A DNA stretch of 64,000 nt from an uncultured Candidatus Melainabacteria bacterium (GCA_934757155.1 CAKVLI010000006.1:1-64000); one strand, 5' to 3'. Shown: positions 16,944-26,597, counted from the first letter of the stretch. Notes: generated by a model not told the origin, from the letters alone. Program-made: numbers and translations.

Positions 16944-17543
16944 ATGGCTGAAAATGAAAACAATCAGGAAATAAAAGGCGCAGAATTTAATAAATACCTT
17001 ATTGTAAGTTTGGTTTCAACAATTATTTTGTGCGTCGTCTTTGCCGGTGTAAATTATCTTGTAATGGAAAATCTTTTGACTCAAAAAATCAGCAAGATTT
17101 CACTTGCACAAGAAGATTTGGAAGACGGAGAAGAAGGTGATGAAGACGAAGTTCAAAAGGGCGTTATCGTTGACTTGGGTGACTTCATCCTTAACCTTTG
17201 CGATGAAACTCAGAAAAAATATCTTAAAGTAAATGTAGCAATAGAAGTTTCACAAAAAGAAACAGATTTCCCTGAAACAACAGAAGCTCCTAAGAGCAGC
17301 GGACACGGCGCAGCTCCGGTGGCTGTTGATCCGATGGAGTCTATTCAGAAGGAAATGAATCAGTACAAACCTGCTATCAGGGATGCTGTTATTACAAACC
17401 TTTCAAGCAAAACCTCCGCAGAATTATCTTCTGCAGCAGGCAAAGAACTTGCAAAAGAACAAATTACAAATGACATAAACTCTATTCTCGGTGGAGAGAG
17501 AGAAGTCCTTAGAGTAAGCTTTGGGCAATTTATAATTCAGTAG
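16944..17543 (+). CDS. fliL: Flagellar basal-body protein FliL
   Basis: 199 aa from ATG 16944 (GTGGAG upstream), one base after the previous stop. A single membrane segment (YLIVSLVSTIILCVVFAGVNYLVM) follows a short cytosolic Asn/Glu-rich head. The periplasmic part has the FliL core VVDLGDFILNL and KKYLKVNVAIEVS and ends with the conserved INSIL...VLRVSFGQFIIQ. It contains an acidic linker (EDLEDGEEGDEDE). FliL supports stator function next to the rotor proteins encoded downstream. Confidence 0.85.
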   Translation: MAENENNQEIKGAEFNKYLIVSLVSTIILCVVFAGVNYLVMENLLTQKISKISLAQEDLEDGEEGDEDEVQKGVIVDLGDFILNLCDETQKKYLKVNVAIEVSQKETDFPETTEAPKSSGHGAAPVAVDPMESIQKEMNQYKPAIRDAVITNLSSKTSAELSSAAGKELAKEQITNDINSILGGEREVLRVSFGQFIIQ

Positions 17544-17551
17544 GAAATGGA

Positions 17552-18535
17552 ATGTCAGATAGCAATAACGAAATAACAAAACTGGCCACAGAGGCATTTG
17601 AAGAAGAAATGAGTGAGTCCGAGCACAAGAGTTATAAGCTTTATAACTTCAGACGTCCGGACAAATTCTCAAAAGACAACTTAAGAGCTCTAAGAGATAT
17701 TCACAGAGAGTTCTCTAAAGCTATTTCACTTATCTTGAGCGGTTATCTTCGTATGAGAGTTGAAATCGAAATCGTATCAGTCGACCAATTGACTTATGAA
17801 GAATTTATCCGTTCAATGCCTTCTCCTATCAGTGTTGGTGTATTTGAGTTTGAACCGCTTTCAGGACAAATCCTTTTGGGTATAAGCTTTGAAGTTCTAT
17901 CCTGCATTGTCAACCGTATGCTTGGCGGGGTCGGGAATGTTGATATTCAAACAAGAGAACTTACAGATATTGAAAAAGCTCTTGCCAAAAAAATTATTAA
18001 TATAATTATTCAATCTTTGGAAGATTCTTGGAACGCGATTATCCCTGTTTCAGGAAAATTCATCAGCCTTGATGACAACTACCAGTCAATACAGGTTGCA
18101 ACCGCAGGTGAAATCGTTGCTTTGCTAACATTTGAAGTTCAAATCAGCGGAAAACATTACGGCTTATTCAGTATTTGTTTCCCATATCCGGTTTTGGAAA
18201 CTGTTTTGGGTCACTTAAGCACACAACACATCTTCCAAACAAAAGGTTTGGTTGCTTCTAACGAAGAAAGAATGAAAATGATATCAAAATTGAATTCTTC
18301 AAATGTTGATTTAAGAGTCCAATTTGGTTCTTGTAATATTACATTGGATGATTTTTTACAACTTACCGAGGGTGATATCATTAAACTTGATAACAGAGTT
18401 CAGGACGATTTGATTGTCAAAGTCAATGGGGAAAAGAAATTTTTTGCCCGTCCCGGAACTATGAAAGATAATATTTGTGTTAAAATAACTGATGTGTATG
18501 ACGAAATGCACGAACTATTGAGGAATTATTTTTAG
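17552..18535 (+). CDS. fliM: Flagellar motor switch protein FliM
   Basis: 327 aa. YNFRRPDKFSKDNLRALRDIH is the FliM start of the CheC-like middle domain (GGVG loop in VNRMLGGVGNV). The C-terminal SpoA/FliN-like domain has VDLRVQFGSCNITLDDFLQLTEGDIIKLD. The canonical N-terminal CheY-binding motif (LSQ-EIDALL) is not seen; the N terminus is NNEITKLATEAFEEEM instead, so CheY docking may differ. It forms the C-ring between FliG and FliN. In operon with fliL and fliN. Confidence 0.9.
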   Translation: MSDSNNEITKLATEAFEEEMSESEHKSYKLYNFRRPDKFSKDNLRALRDIHREFSKAISLILSGYLRMRVEIEIVSVDQLTYEEFIRSMPSPISVGVFEFEPLSGQILLGISFEVLSCIVNRMLGGVGNVDIQTRELTDIEKALAKKIINIIIQSLEDSWNAIIPVSGKFISLDDNYQSIQVATAGEIVALLTFEVQISGKHYGLFSICFPYPVLETVLGHLSTQHIFQTKGLVASNEERMKMISKLNSSNVDLRVQFGSCNITLDDFLQLTEGDIIKLDNRVQDDLIVKVNGEKKFFARPGTMKDNICVKITDVYDEMHELLRNYF

Positions 18536-18547
18536 AGAGGACTTGAG

Positions 18548-19039
18548 ATGATACCGGATGATGAATTCAAAGATATGGATATAAACCACACAAACGAAGA
18601 ACCTTCAGAAGAAACACCTGCGCAAGCGGAAGATTTCAAGCCTGAAACAGTTGCTTACGAAGAACACTCAGCAAAAGATTCTACCGTAACGGTTCAGCCT
18701 GTTCAATTTGCATCTTTTGAAGATTTGGATCAGGTACAAGGTCCGCAAAACCAAAACCTGAACATTCTTCTTGATGTTAAACTTCAATTGACTGTTGAAT
18801 TAGGCAGAACCGAATTGCCTATCAAGAAAGTTCTTGAACTCACAAAAGGTTCTATCGTAACTCTTAATAAAGCAGCCGGCGAACCTGTTGAACTTTATGC
18901 AAACGGCAAGCTTATTGCTTACGGTGAAGTTGTTGTAATCGAAGATAACTTCGGTTTAAGAATTACTCATATAACAGACCCTGCAAAGCGTTTACACTCT
19001 CTAAGTTCAAATGCTAACAAAGAAAAAGAAGAGGTGTAA
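18548..19039 (+). CDS. fliN: Flagellar motor switch protein FliN
   Basis: 163 aa. The first 75 residues are acidic, Pro/Gln-rich and disordered; the rest is the SpoA domain: LLDVKLQLTVELGRTELPI, VLELTKGSIVTLNK, GEPVELYANGKLIAYGEVVVI. FliN forms the base of the C-ring and export gate dock. It is the last gene before a terminator. Confidence 0.9.
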   Translation: MIPDDEFKDMDINHTNEEPSEETPAQAEDFKPETVAYEEHSAKDSTVTVQPVQFASFEDLDQVQGPQNQNLNILLDVKLQLTVELGRTELPIKKVLELTKGSIVTLNKAAGEPVELYANGKLIAYGEVVVIEDNFGLRITHITDPAKRLHSLSSNANKEKEEV

Positions 19040-19097
19040 ACAATAGTAACAGTCTGATTCCATTTACTTGACTGTAGGGTATATTTAAAGTATTTTT

Positions 19098-19125
19098 AAA
19101 AGGTGCGATAACTCGCACCTTTATT
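19098..19125 (+). terminator. Terminator after fliN, overlapping a possible yidC promoter
   Basis: AAAGGTGCGA (19098-19107) pairs with TCGCACCTTT (19113-19122), then ATTGTT. A TTGACT (19068-19073) with TATTTT (19091-19096) 17 nt on lies just upstream, so a yidC transcript could begin inside the hairpin. Confidence 0.7.
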
Positions 19126-19153
19126 GTTATCACGAAATTTTAGGGAAGAGAAT

Positions 19154-20239
19154 ATGGATTTTACTACACTAACCATTGATATTTTAAAAACACTTTCTGT
19201 CGTTGGCGGTTACGGCATTGGTATTATATTACTTACAATCATCGTAAGAGCAGCAATGTGGCCTTTGGGTGTTTCTCAACAACGTTCAATGAGAACAATG
19301 CAGCTTTTACAGCCAAAGATGAAGGCCATTCAAGAAAGATACAAAAGCAATCCGCAAATGATGCAGCAAAAAATGATGGAATTCTACAAAGAACACAAAT
19401 TCAACCCAATGGCAGGTTGTTTCCCATTGCTTATTCAAATGCCTATCTTCATTCTTTTGTATTCAACTCTTATGAGTCCGCAATTTATCCAAATGGCTGG
19501 TGATTCTCAATTCTTATTCATAAACAGACTTGATGCAACTCTTAAAACTTCTGCAGGAGTTTCTCACGACGGAATTTTAGGAGTTTCTAAATACGATACC
19601 TTTATGACAGGTAAAACTGCTAAAGTTTACTTGAAAGGGGTTGATGAGCCTCTCGAAAACGTAAAAATAGAGAAACCTACCAAAGCAGTGGAGGTTCAGG
19701 GCGAACTTGTCCCTGGGGAAAGTGCTGATTTCAAAATCAGTCTTGATAATTTGAACTTGAAATTCAGCCAGCTAGACCAAATTGAAAAGGCTCAAATTGA
19801 TATAATGGATGTTCAAACAAAAGAATCTGAGTCTATGGAATTTGTAAGAAAAGACGGTATTTTAACCGCAACAGTTCCTACAAAAGAAGTTAAAACATCT
19901 TTCCACTATGATGTACTTCTCTTAATTGCTTTGTTTGCAGTGACAATGTTCTTCTCACAAAAAGCTATGATGGCTATGAACAAAAACGTTCAACAAGACC
20001 CTCAACAGGCTGCTATGCAAAAATCAATGAACACATTTATGCCGATTATGTTGACTTTCACATTTGTTATAATCCCAATTCCGGCAGGTGTTCTTCTTTA
20101 CTTGATTTCAAGCAACATCTTCCAAGTTGTTCAGACAGTTATCATCAACAAACAACTTGAAAAAGAAGATGAGAAAAAAGCTCAAAAGATTGATGACGAC
20201 GACGTAAAGAACGCTAAACAAATACAAGAAAAGGAATAA
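19154..20239 (+). CDS. yidC: Membrane protein insertase YidC/Oxa1/Alb3
   Basis: 361 aa from ATG 19154 (GGGAAGAG upstream). Conserved features: GYGIGIILLTIIVRAAMWPL (first core helix with the hydrophilic-groove Arg), the basic helical loop MRTMQLLQPKMKAIQERY, GCFPLLIQMPIFILLY, and the last helix PAGVLLYLISSNIFQVVQ. It lacks the large N-terminal periplasmic domain of proteobacterial YidC. Instead there is a beta-rich insertion of roughly 110 residues between the LLYSTLM and LLLIALFAVTMFF helices. Followed by queA after 8 nt. Confidence 0.9.
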   Translation: MDFTTLTIDILKTLSVVGGYGIGIILLTIIVRAAMWPLGVSQQRSMRTMQLLQPKMKAIQERYKSNPQMMQQKMMEFYKEHKFNPMAGCFPLLIQMPIFILLYSTLMSPQFIQMAGDSQFLFINRLDATLKTSAGVSHDGILGVSKYDTFMTGKTAKVYLKGVDEPLENVKIEKPTKAVEVQGELVPGESADFKISLDNLNLKFSQLDQIEKAQIDIMDVQTKESESMEFVRKDGILTATVPTKEVKTSFHYDVLLLIALFAVTMFFSQKAMMAMNKNVQQDPQQAAMQKSMNTFMPIMLTFTFVIIPIPAGVLLYLISSNIFQVVQTVIINKQLEKEDEKKAQKIDDDDVKNAKQIQEKE

Positions 20240-20247
20240 AAAGTTTA

Positions 20248-21291
20248 ATGTTACTTTCAGAATTTGATTATGAATTACCGGAAGAATTGATTGCGCAAAA
20301 GCCTAGCGAAAAGCGCGAAAATTCAAAAATGATGGTTCTTAAAAGAGACTCTCGTCAAATTCTGCATAAAAACTTCTATGATATTGTAGACTTGTTAGAC
20401 AAGGATTGTGTCCTTATTCTAAACGACACAAAAGTCATGCCGGCAAGATTGTACGGCTACAAAGATACCGGCGCGAAGATTGAAGTTTTCCTTCTAAAAG
20501 AACGCGAGAACGATAAATGGGAAGTTTTGATTAAGCCTTCCAAACGCGTAAGAACAGGGACTGAAATAAAAATAAGCGACGAATTGTCTGCACAAGTTAT
20601 TATGCCGCTACCTGAGGACGGAAAATGGATGGTGAAAATGAATTTTGAAGGTGATTTCCTCAAAATTATCCACAAAGTCGGAAATATTCCGCTTCCACCG
20701 TACATCGAAAGAAAAATGGCAAATGAGGACTTGAAAAAACTTGATTTTGAAAGATATCAAACAGTTTACGCAAGAGAAGAAGGCTCTGTTGCCGCTCCAA
20801 CTGCAGGTTTGCATTTCACAAAAGAAATATTGCAAAAACTTGCTGATAAAGGAGTTGAGATTGGATATGTCACACTAAATGTCGGAATAGGGACTTTCCG
20901 TCCGGTTAAATGCGATAATATTCTTGAGCATCACATGGATTCAGAAACTTTTGAAATCCCTGAAAAGACCGCAGGGCTGATTAACAGAGCGAAAGCCGAA
21001 GGCAAAAAAATTATTGCAGTCGGAACAACAACTGTCAGAACACTGGAAACGGCTTATAAACTATACGGCAAAATTCAAGCCTGTAAAGCAGCCTCGGAAC
21101 TCTTTATTTATCCGCCTTACGAGTTCAAAGTTGTGGACAATTTGATTACAAATTTCCACCTTCCAAAGTCAACACTTTTGATGCTTGTAAGCGCACTTGC
21201 CTCGAAAGAGTTTATATTTGAGGCTTATGAAGAAGCAATAAAAAACAAATATCGTTTTTACAGTTATGGCGATTGTATGTTAATAAGTTAA
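20248..21291 (+). CDS. queA: S-adenosylmethionine:tRNA ribosyltransferase-isomerase QueA
   Basis: 347 aa, full family length. Start [20 protein letters not shown] and motifs [42 protein letters not shown] and [17 protein letters not shown] are diagnostic. It converts preQ1 at tRNA position 34 to epoxyqueuosine using SAM. It lies between yidC and serS in one run of genes. Confidence 0.97.
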   Translation: MLLSEFDYELPEELIAQKPSEKRENSKMMVLKRDSRQILHKNFYDIVDLLDKDCVLILNDTKVMPARLYGYKDTGAKIEVFLLKERENDKWEVLIKPSKRVRTGTEIKISDELSAQVIMPLPEDGKWMVKMNFEGDFLKIIHKVGNIPLPPYIERKMANEDLKKLDFERYQTVYAREEGSVAAPTAGLHFTKEILQKLADKGVEIGYVTLNVGIGTFRPVKCDNILEHHMDSETFEIPEKTAGLINRAKAEGKKIIAVGTTTVRTLETAYKLYGKIQACKAASELFIYPPYEFKVVDNLITNFHLPKSTLLMLVSALASKEFIFEAYEEAIKNKYRFYSYGDCMLIS

Positions 21292-21305
21292 GAAAAGAGG
21301 AAAAA

Positions 21306-22568
21306 ATGTTAGATATAAGATTAATCAGAGAAAACCCTGAAAAAATTAATGAGCTTTTAAAAAGAAGAAATCCTGAATTATCAGTAGATAAAGTTATTGA
21401 GATTGATATTGAAAGAAGAAAAATCCAAACTCAAGCAGATGAACTTCGTGCAAAAAGAAAAACCGAATCACAAAAAATCGGTATAATGAAGAAAAATGGC
21501 GAAAACACTGACGCTATTCAAGAAGAAGTTCGCGCTCTCGGGGATGAAGTAAAAGCTCTGGAAGAAAAACAAGTCGAACTTGATAACGCTCAAAGAGATT
21601 TGTTACTCAGAATACCTAACATTCCGGACGAAACAACTCCTATCGGAAGATCAGAAAACGACAACCCGACTGTAAAAACTTGGGGCGAGCCTACAAAATT
21701 CAATTTTGAACCAAAAGCACACTGGGATATTTGCGAAGAAAAAGGAATTGTTGACTTTGAAAGAGGGGTTAAGATTTCTCAATCAAGATTTACGCTCTAC
21801 CGTGGAAAAGGCGCAAGATTAGAGCGTGCTATTATCCAATTCTTCCTTGATTTACACACAGAAGAACACGGATACGAAGAAATTTTACCACCGTTTATGG
21901 CAAACGCTGCTACAATGACTGGTACTGGACAATTACCTAAGTTTGCAGAAGATATGTACAAATGCGTTGATGAGGATTTATACCTCATTCCGACCGCAGA
22001 AGTTCCTGTAACAAACATCTATTCAGGAGAAATCTTGTCAGAGGATGATTTGCCAAAATATATGACGGCTTACACTCCATGTTTTAGACGTGAAGCAGGT
22101 TCAGCTGGTAAAGATACAAGAGGCTTAATCAGAGTTCACCAATTCAACAAAGTCGAAATGGTAAAACTTACAACTCCTGAAAGCAGCCCTGAAGAACACG
22201 AAAAACTTACAAGAGATGCAGAAGTTTGCCTTGAAAGATTGGGACTTCCTTACAGAAGAGTTGCTCTCTGCACAGCTGATATAGGTTTCAGCGCAAACAA
22301 ATGTTATGACTTAGAAGTATGGCTTCCTTCTTACAATACTTACAAAGAAATCTCCAGCTGCTCTAACTACGGCGATTATCAAGCAAGAAGAGCTAATATG
22401 AGATATAGAACAAAAGATGGTCAAGTAAGATTTGTACACACAATTAACGGTTCAGGTCTTGCAGTCGGAAGAACATTCGCGGCAATCATCGAAAACTTCC
22501 AACAAGAAGACGGAACAATTATTATTCCGGAAGTTTTAAGAAAATACACCGGATTTGATAGAATTTAG
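21306..22568 (+). CDS. serS: Seryl-tRNA synthetase
   Basis: 420 aa from ATG 21306 (AGAGG upstream; the frame is open further up into queA but without a start signal). N-terminal [13 protein letters not shown] and a long coiled-coil tRNA arm (residues about 30-100), then class II motifs: motif 2 [21 protein letters not shown] and motif 3 [10 protein letters not shown]. It charges tRNA-Ser. A terminator follows at 22582. Confidence 0.97.
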   Translation: MLDIRLIRENPEKINELLKRRNPELSVDKVIEIDIERRKIQTQADELRAKRKTESQKIGIMKKNGENTDAIQEEVRALGDEVKALEEKQVELDNAQRDLLLRIPNIPDETTPIGRSENDNPTVKTWGEPTKFNFEPKAHWDICEEKGIVDFERGVKISQSRFTLYRGKGARLERAIIQFFLDLHTEEHGYEEILPPFMANAATMTGTGQLPKFAEDMYKCVDEDLYLIPTAEVPVTNIYSGEILSEDDLPKYMTAYTPCFRREAGSAGKDTRGLIRVHQFNKVEMVKLTTPESSPEEHEKLTRDAEVCLERLGLPYRRVALCTADIGFSANKCYDLEVWLPSYNTYKEISSCSNYGDYQARRANMRYRTKDGQVRFVHTINGSGLAVGRTFAAIIENFQQEDGTIIIPEVLRKYTGFDRI

Positions 22569-22581
22569 TTGATTAAACTAT

Positions 22582-22614
22582 AAAACGAGCTTCCTTAAAA
22601 AGGAAGCTCGTTTT
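22582..22614. terminator. Terminator after serS
   Basis: A 15-bp perfect stem AAAACGAGCTTCCTT / AAGGAAGCTCGTTTT with a 3-nt loop. It can act in both directions. Confidence 0.9.
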
Positions 22615-22647
22615 GACTTGAAAATTGTAATTTGCTAGAATTGGCTT

Positions 22648-22766
22648 ATGAGTAGATTACAAGAACGTATTGAGAATTTTAACAGAGCTTACGAACTTTT
22701 TGCAATGGCAAGAAGTGAGTGAAAAATAGTATTGATAATGACGGAATAGTATTCTATCAAAGATAG
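22648..22766 (+). pseudogene. Decayed start of a nucleotidyltransferase substrate-binding (HI0074-like) gene
   Basis: ATG 22648 starts LQERIENFNRAYELFAMA, like the N terminus of HEPN-type HI0074 proteins that partner a minimal nucleotidyltransferase. The frame stops at 22720, and the other frame then reads DNDGIVFYQR (22734-22763) before another stop, close to the expected next motif. A TGCTAGAAT box lies 6 nt before the ATG. I infer a relic of a HEPN/MNT toxin-antitoxin-type pair; the match is short. Confidence 0.35.
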
Positions 22767-22767
22767 A

Positions 22768-23196
22768 TTAATATGCCTTAATCAAAAACACTTTTATCCC
22801 GTTATCGAGTCGTTCTATGCGCTTTACGTATCTGTAATCCGTCGGTGAGGTTAAAATCAAGACGACAGCAGGCTTTTTGCCTGTTAATTTTGAATAATAT
22901 AAAGACTGCCCAATTGATTCCGCCCATTTTTTTGCGAAATCGAACTCTATTGCATAATCCTTAGACATGCAGTCGACTCTTGTCATGTCCCAGAGTATAA
23001 CTTCTTTTCGACCAAAATCAGAAGTACACCACTGGTTTTGGTAATAAGCTTCAACCTGCCCCGGACGCATCGTTTGGGTGTCATACCATTTTTGCGGGAC
23101 GTAATTCAAACCAAAATAGTAAATCCCCGTCGCCATGAGGATAAACGTTATGACAAAATGAATTGTTTTATTTGAGCTCTTCTTCTTTCTTCCCAT
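22768..23196 (-). CDS. Membrane-anchored protein with a PD-(D/E)XK-like core
   Basis: 142 aa. A basic N terminus and one membrane segment (TIHFVITFILMATGIYYFGL) precede a small domain with RVDCMSKDYAIEFDFAKKW, AESIGQSLYYS and KPAVVLIL. The D...ExD...K spacing and the alpha-helix/strand order resemble the restriction-endonuclease fold. The predicted domain would face the periplasm or the inner face of the membrane. It is 5 nt from the decarboxylase gene. Nuclease activity is unproven. Confidence 0.45.
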   Translation of the reverse strand: MGRKKKSSNKTIHFVITFILMATGIYYFGLNYVPQKWYDTQTMRPGQVEAYYQNQWCTSDFGRKEVILWDMTRVDCMSKDYAIEFDFAKKWAESIGQSLYYSKLTGKKPAVVLILTSPTDYRYVKRIERLDNGIKVFLIKAY

Positions 23197-23201
23197 GCGA
23201 A

Positions 23202-24635
23202 TTATTTTACAACTTCTAATGTTTTATAATCATTCAAATACGGCAAATGTTCTTCCGTAATCAATTCCCCGGGGAGCAAAATCGAAATTCCCGGAGGACA
23301 TTCCGCAATAACCTCAGCCGAAATTCTTCCGATAGCATCTTCTTTCGCGATAACTTCTTTTGCAGAATAATACGCATCACGCAAGCTCATCACGATTTTA
23401 GGCTCTAACATTGGCATATGTTTTCTGTTTTCTAGATAACAAATGTCCATATAATTATCGCGAGCAATTTTTTCTAAGCAGTCTGCCAAATACTTAAAAT
23501 CAGAGCGTTTGTTACCCAAATTGCAAAGAATTAGAACACCAATATCTGATGCGGATTCCACTTCAATACTAAAATCAATTTCCAAAATAGATTCCAGACG
23601 TTTGCCTGACAAACCGTCAATTTTGATAAAAACTTTTGTTACATCCGTCAAATACCCAAAATCTGTTTTCAACTGATGAAGATTAGGAATATTATCAAGA
23701 CGAGTGCGCAAATATTTCGCATTCTTAATCATTCTGTCCAAAAGAGCCTGCCCTGATTTTGATTGTAAAGTTGCTCTTGCCGCATCAAGACTTGCCAATA
23801 GCAATAGTGACGGACTTGTTGTGTGCAAAAGTTTCAATGCCTTTTCCACATCGTCAGGATTTATACAAGAATCTTTTGAAATATGGAGCATTGAACTCTG
23901 TGACATACTTCCGCCGGTTTTGTGAAGCGAATGAACTACTGCGTCCGCACCAAGTTTCAAAGCTGTTTCAGGCAAGTGTTTATTAAAATTCCACAAACAA
24001 CCATGCGCCTCATCCACTACGAGAGGAACACCGTATTTCTTGCAGATTGCACTAATTGATTTTATATCAGAAACTACACCTTCATAAGTCGGGTTTGTAA
24101 TCCAAACAAGCCCTGCATCAGGATTTTCCTGTAATGCTTTTTCTATGGTTGAAGCCTCAATACTTCCCCAAATTGACCAGTCTTCAATCCTTGAAGGACA
24201 AATCCAAACCGGTTCTGCACCTGATATCATCAGACCTGTCAGGGCTGAGCGGTGGCAATTTCTGTTTATGATAACTTTTTTACCTGCCTTAGTTAAAGCC
24301 ATGCCAATCGCAAGATTTCCTGCAGTTGAACCATTCAGCAAAAAGAAAGTTTTCTTTGCGCCGAAAGCTTCTGCAGCAAGTTCTTGAGCTTCTTTTATCG
24401 GGCCAGTCGCAGGATGAAGAGTTCCGAGGTTATCAAACTCATCTGTTGTATCAAGATTTAAAACTTTTTCACCCACAAGCTTTTTAAAATCTTTAAAAAT
24501 AGCTTTTCCCTTCGTGTGTCCCGGAATATGAAATTGATAAGTCGGATTTTCCACAGCATTCTTCAAAGCCTCCACAATCGGAGCTTTTACCTTCTGAGTT
24601 TCCTTTATATCACGACTTTGTTTTAAATCTTTCAT
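23202..24635 (-). CDS. PLP-dependent Orn/Lys/Arg decarboxylase (aminotransferase fold)
   Basis: 477 aa from ATG 24635. Motifs: QFHIPGHTKGKA, DTTDEFDNLGTLHPATG, FLLNGSTAGNLA, VVDEAHGCLWNF (PLP Asp), HSLHKTGGSMSQSS (Schiff-base Lys), and the C-terminal ECPPGISILLPGELI. This is the short form of the family, like SpeA/YaaO-type enzymes, without the N-terminal wing domain. It makes agmatine, cadaverine or putrescine; substrate cannot be decided. The start looks leaderless (TATACT 7 nt upstream). Confidence 0.9.
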   Translation of the reverse strand: MKDLKQSRDIKETQKVKAPIVEALKNAVENPTYQFHIPGHTKGKAIFKDFKKLVGEKVLNLDTTDEFDNLGTLHPATGPIKEAQELAAEAFGAKKTFFLLNGSTAGNLAIGMALTKAGKKVIINRNCHRSALTGLMISGAEPVWICPSRIEDWSIWGSIEASTIEKALQENPDAGLVWITNPTYEGVVSDIKSISAICKKYGVPLVVDEAHGCLWNFNKHLPETALKLGADAVVHSLHKTGGSMSQSSMLHISKDSCINPDDVEKALKLLHTTSPSLLLLASLDAARATLQSKSGQALLDRMIKNAKYLRTRLDNIPNLHQLKTDFGYLTDVTKVFIKIDGLSGKRLESILEIDFSIEVESASDIGVLILCNLGNKRSDFKYLADCLEKIARDNYMDICYLENRKHMPMLEPKIVMSLRDAYYSAKEVIAKEDAIGRISAEVIAECPPGISILLPGELITEEHLPYLNDYKTLEVVK

Positions 24636-24920
24636 TTCAATAAGTATAATACTCAAAAAAAAATATTTTTGCTACATTTTAAAATATTTTTTTGTCATTT
24701 GTACTTTTCTTTTTTCTTATTTGCGAGGCAAGAAGAAAGAAAACGCCGAAAAGAAAGAAGAAGCACGCAATTGTTCACAACGTCTTCGCTTTGCTCAGCC
24801 GAAAGTCAAGTTGTGCTGCGCACAATCTCTTTGCTCGCTATTGCAGCAAGCTGCACGCGCGCAGATTTTTCGTCATTCTGAGGCTTTAGCCGAAGAATCG
24901 CAAGATAAAGCGAATGTTGA

Positions 24921-24956
24921 CACCTCACCCTAACCCTCTCCTGACAGGAGAGGGAA
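24921..24956 (+). repeat. Palindromic intergenic repeat, family 2
   Basis: CACCTCACCCTAACC then CCCTCTCCT (24934-24942) paired with AGGAGAGGG (24946-24954). A diverged copy lies at 27761-27796 on the other strand. It sits in the 24657-25157 gap, which has no convincing gene and is a mosaic of palindromes; GTCATTCTGAGG (24872 on) and GTCATGCTGAAC (25032 on) also look like repeat fragments. Confidence 0.7.
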
Positions 24957-24996
24957 ATACGAACTCTTCAACCATTCAACTATTCAACTTGTAGAT

Positions 24997-25027
24997 GTAG
25001 GGTGGGAAAAACACAGTGGTTCCCACC
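24997..25027 (+). repeat. Palindromic intergenic repeat, family 1 (GTAGGGTGGGAA type)
   Basis: GTAGGGTGGGAA ... TTCCCACC with stem 25001-25008 / 25020-25027. Related copies occur at 62072-62207. Confidence 0.8.
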
Positions 25028-25060
25028 ACATGTCATGCTGAACGTTATTTACCCTAATAA

Positions 25061-25084
25061 GTAGGGTGCGCACACTTGCGCACC
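25061..25084 (+). repeat. Palindromic intergenic repeat, family 1 (GTAGGGTGCGCA variant)
   Basis: Stem GGTGCGCA (25065-25072) / TGCGCACC (25077-25084) after a GTA lead. A copy at 60119-60142 shows a compensatory pair change. Confidence 0.8.
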
Positions 25085-25157
25085 AATAACTGCCTGAAAC
25101 ACTTTACAACACAAAAATAACGATTTATAATCTTAAATAAAGTTGTAAGGAGAGATT

Positions 25158-26597
25158 ATGAAGATATTATTTGCCTCTGCGGAAGTAGCTCCGTTTTCCA
25201 AAGCAGGAGGACTTTCTGACGTTGTAGGAAGTTTGCCAAAAGCTCTTGAAAAAGATGCGGAAATTGCAATTTTCACTCCGCTTCACGGTTGTATTGACCA
25301 GCAAAAATGGGGAATAAAAGAATTGGAAAACTCTGAGATGTGGATTACATTCGGCTCTTCTCCGCAAAAATTCAAACTCTTTATGACGAAATTACCAAAC
25401 ACGAATATTAACGTATTTTTTGTCCAAAACGACTGGTATTTTTCTTGTTTCAAAGAAGTTTACCCGCGCTGGCTGGACACAAGATATGAACACGAAAGAT
25501 ATGTTGCGTTTTCTCTTGCAACTTTGGAATACGCGAAACAACTAAACTTTAGAGCTGATATAATTCACTCAAACGATTGGCACACAGCAATGATTCCTTT
25601 GTACATCAAAGCCAATTACAAGTTTGATGAATTTTGGTCAAAGACCAAAAACGTTTTTGAAATCCACAACCTCGCATATCAAGGTGTTTGGTTTGAAGAT
25701 ATTTTGGACTTCGCAAACATGAGAAAAGATATCGTGTTCAACGAGTGGGGTTGTGAGCATTACGGCAAAGTCAATTGGATGAAAGGTGCGATTAACTACG
25801 CTGATCGCGTTGTTGCAGTATCCCCAAATTACGCAAGAGAAATCCTGACTTCAGAATACGGAGAAGGAATGGACTACACCCTTCGCGGGCACACAGACAA
25901 ACTAGTAGGAATCGTGAACGGAATTGACTATGACACATTCAATCCGAAAACTGATAAAACCCTTGAAAAAAATTACGACGTTAAAAGTCTGAAAAACAAA
26001 GAAGAAAACAAAAAAGCTATTCTTGAATATTTTGGGCTTAAATATAATCCTGAAAGACCGCTCATTGCATTAATTTCAAGGCTCGTCGAGCAAAAAGGAT
26101 TGGATTTAATCCGCGGAGCAGAAAACGAACTTAGAAATATGAACGCCGATTTCATTTTCTTGGGTTCAGGCGATAAAGATTATGAAAATATGTTCATTTG
26201 GCTATCAAACAACACACCAAATATCAGAACATACGTGGGTTACAGAGGAGATTTAGCGAACCTCATTTATGCAGGCTCAGACTTTTTCTTGATGCCATCA
26301 AGGTTTGAACCGTGCGGACTTTCACAACTCATCGCAATGCGTTTCGGCTCGCTCCCGATAGTCAGAGCAACCGGAGGCTTAGAAGACACCGTAACCGGCT
26401 ATCCGCTTGATAATTCAAACGGATTCAAGTTCTGGGGTTACGACTCAGGCGCGATGAAAGATGCAATCAACTGCGCACTGGAAGTTTACAAGGACAAATA
26501 CACCTTTAACGCAATGAGAGAAAGCGCAATGAAAGCAGATTTCAGCTGGAAAGAAAGCGCAAAGAAATACTTGGAAATGTATAGGTCACTTTTATGA
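25158..26597 (+). CDS. glgA: Glycogen synthase (ADP-glucose type)
   Basis: 479 aa, typical GT5 length. It starts with KILFASAEVAPFSKAGGLSDVVGSLP (the KxGGL ADP-glucose site) and has SNDWHTAMIPLYI, VSPNYAREI, GIVNGIDYDTFNP, LISRLVEQKGLDLI and the C-terminal catalytic EPCGLSQLIAMRFGSLPIVRATGGLEDTV. It extends alpha-1,4-glucan, so the organism stores glycogen. Ribosome site GGAGAG precedes ATG. Its stop overlaps the next ATG by 4 nt (ATGA), so the downstream genes are probably translationally coupled. Confidence 0.97.
   Translation: MKILFASAEVAPFSKAGGLSDVVGSLPKALEKDAEIAIFTPLHGCIDQQKWGIKELENSEMWITFGSSPQKFKLFMTKLPNTNINVFFVQNDWYFSCFKEVYPRWLDTRYEHERYVAFSLATLEYAKQLNFRADIIHSNDWHTAMIPLYIKANYKFDEFWSKTKNVFEIHNLAYQGVWFEDILDFANMRKDIVFNEWGCEHYGKVNWMKGAINYADRVVAVSPNYAREILTSEYGEGMDYTLRGHTDKLVGIVNGIDYDTFNPKTDKTLEKNYDVKSLKNKEENKKAILEYFGLKYNPERPLIALISRLVEQKGLDLIRGAENELRNMNADFIFLGSGDKDYENMFIWLSNNTPNIRTYVGYRGDLANLIYAGSDFFLMPSRFEPCGLSQLIAMRFGSLPIVRATGGLEDTVTGYPLDNSNGFKFWGYDSGAMKDAINCALEVYKDKYTFNAMRESAMKADFSWKESAKKYLEMYRSLL

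Noticed and set aside
24669..24933. Three overlapping open frames in the 24657-25157 gap
   Set aside because: Composition is shaped by low-complexity and palindromic repeats (GAAGAAAG, CTTCGCTTTGCTC, GTCATTCTGAGG); there is no ribosome site, and the frames read as basic nonsense.
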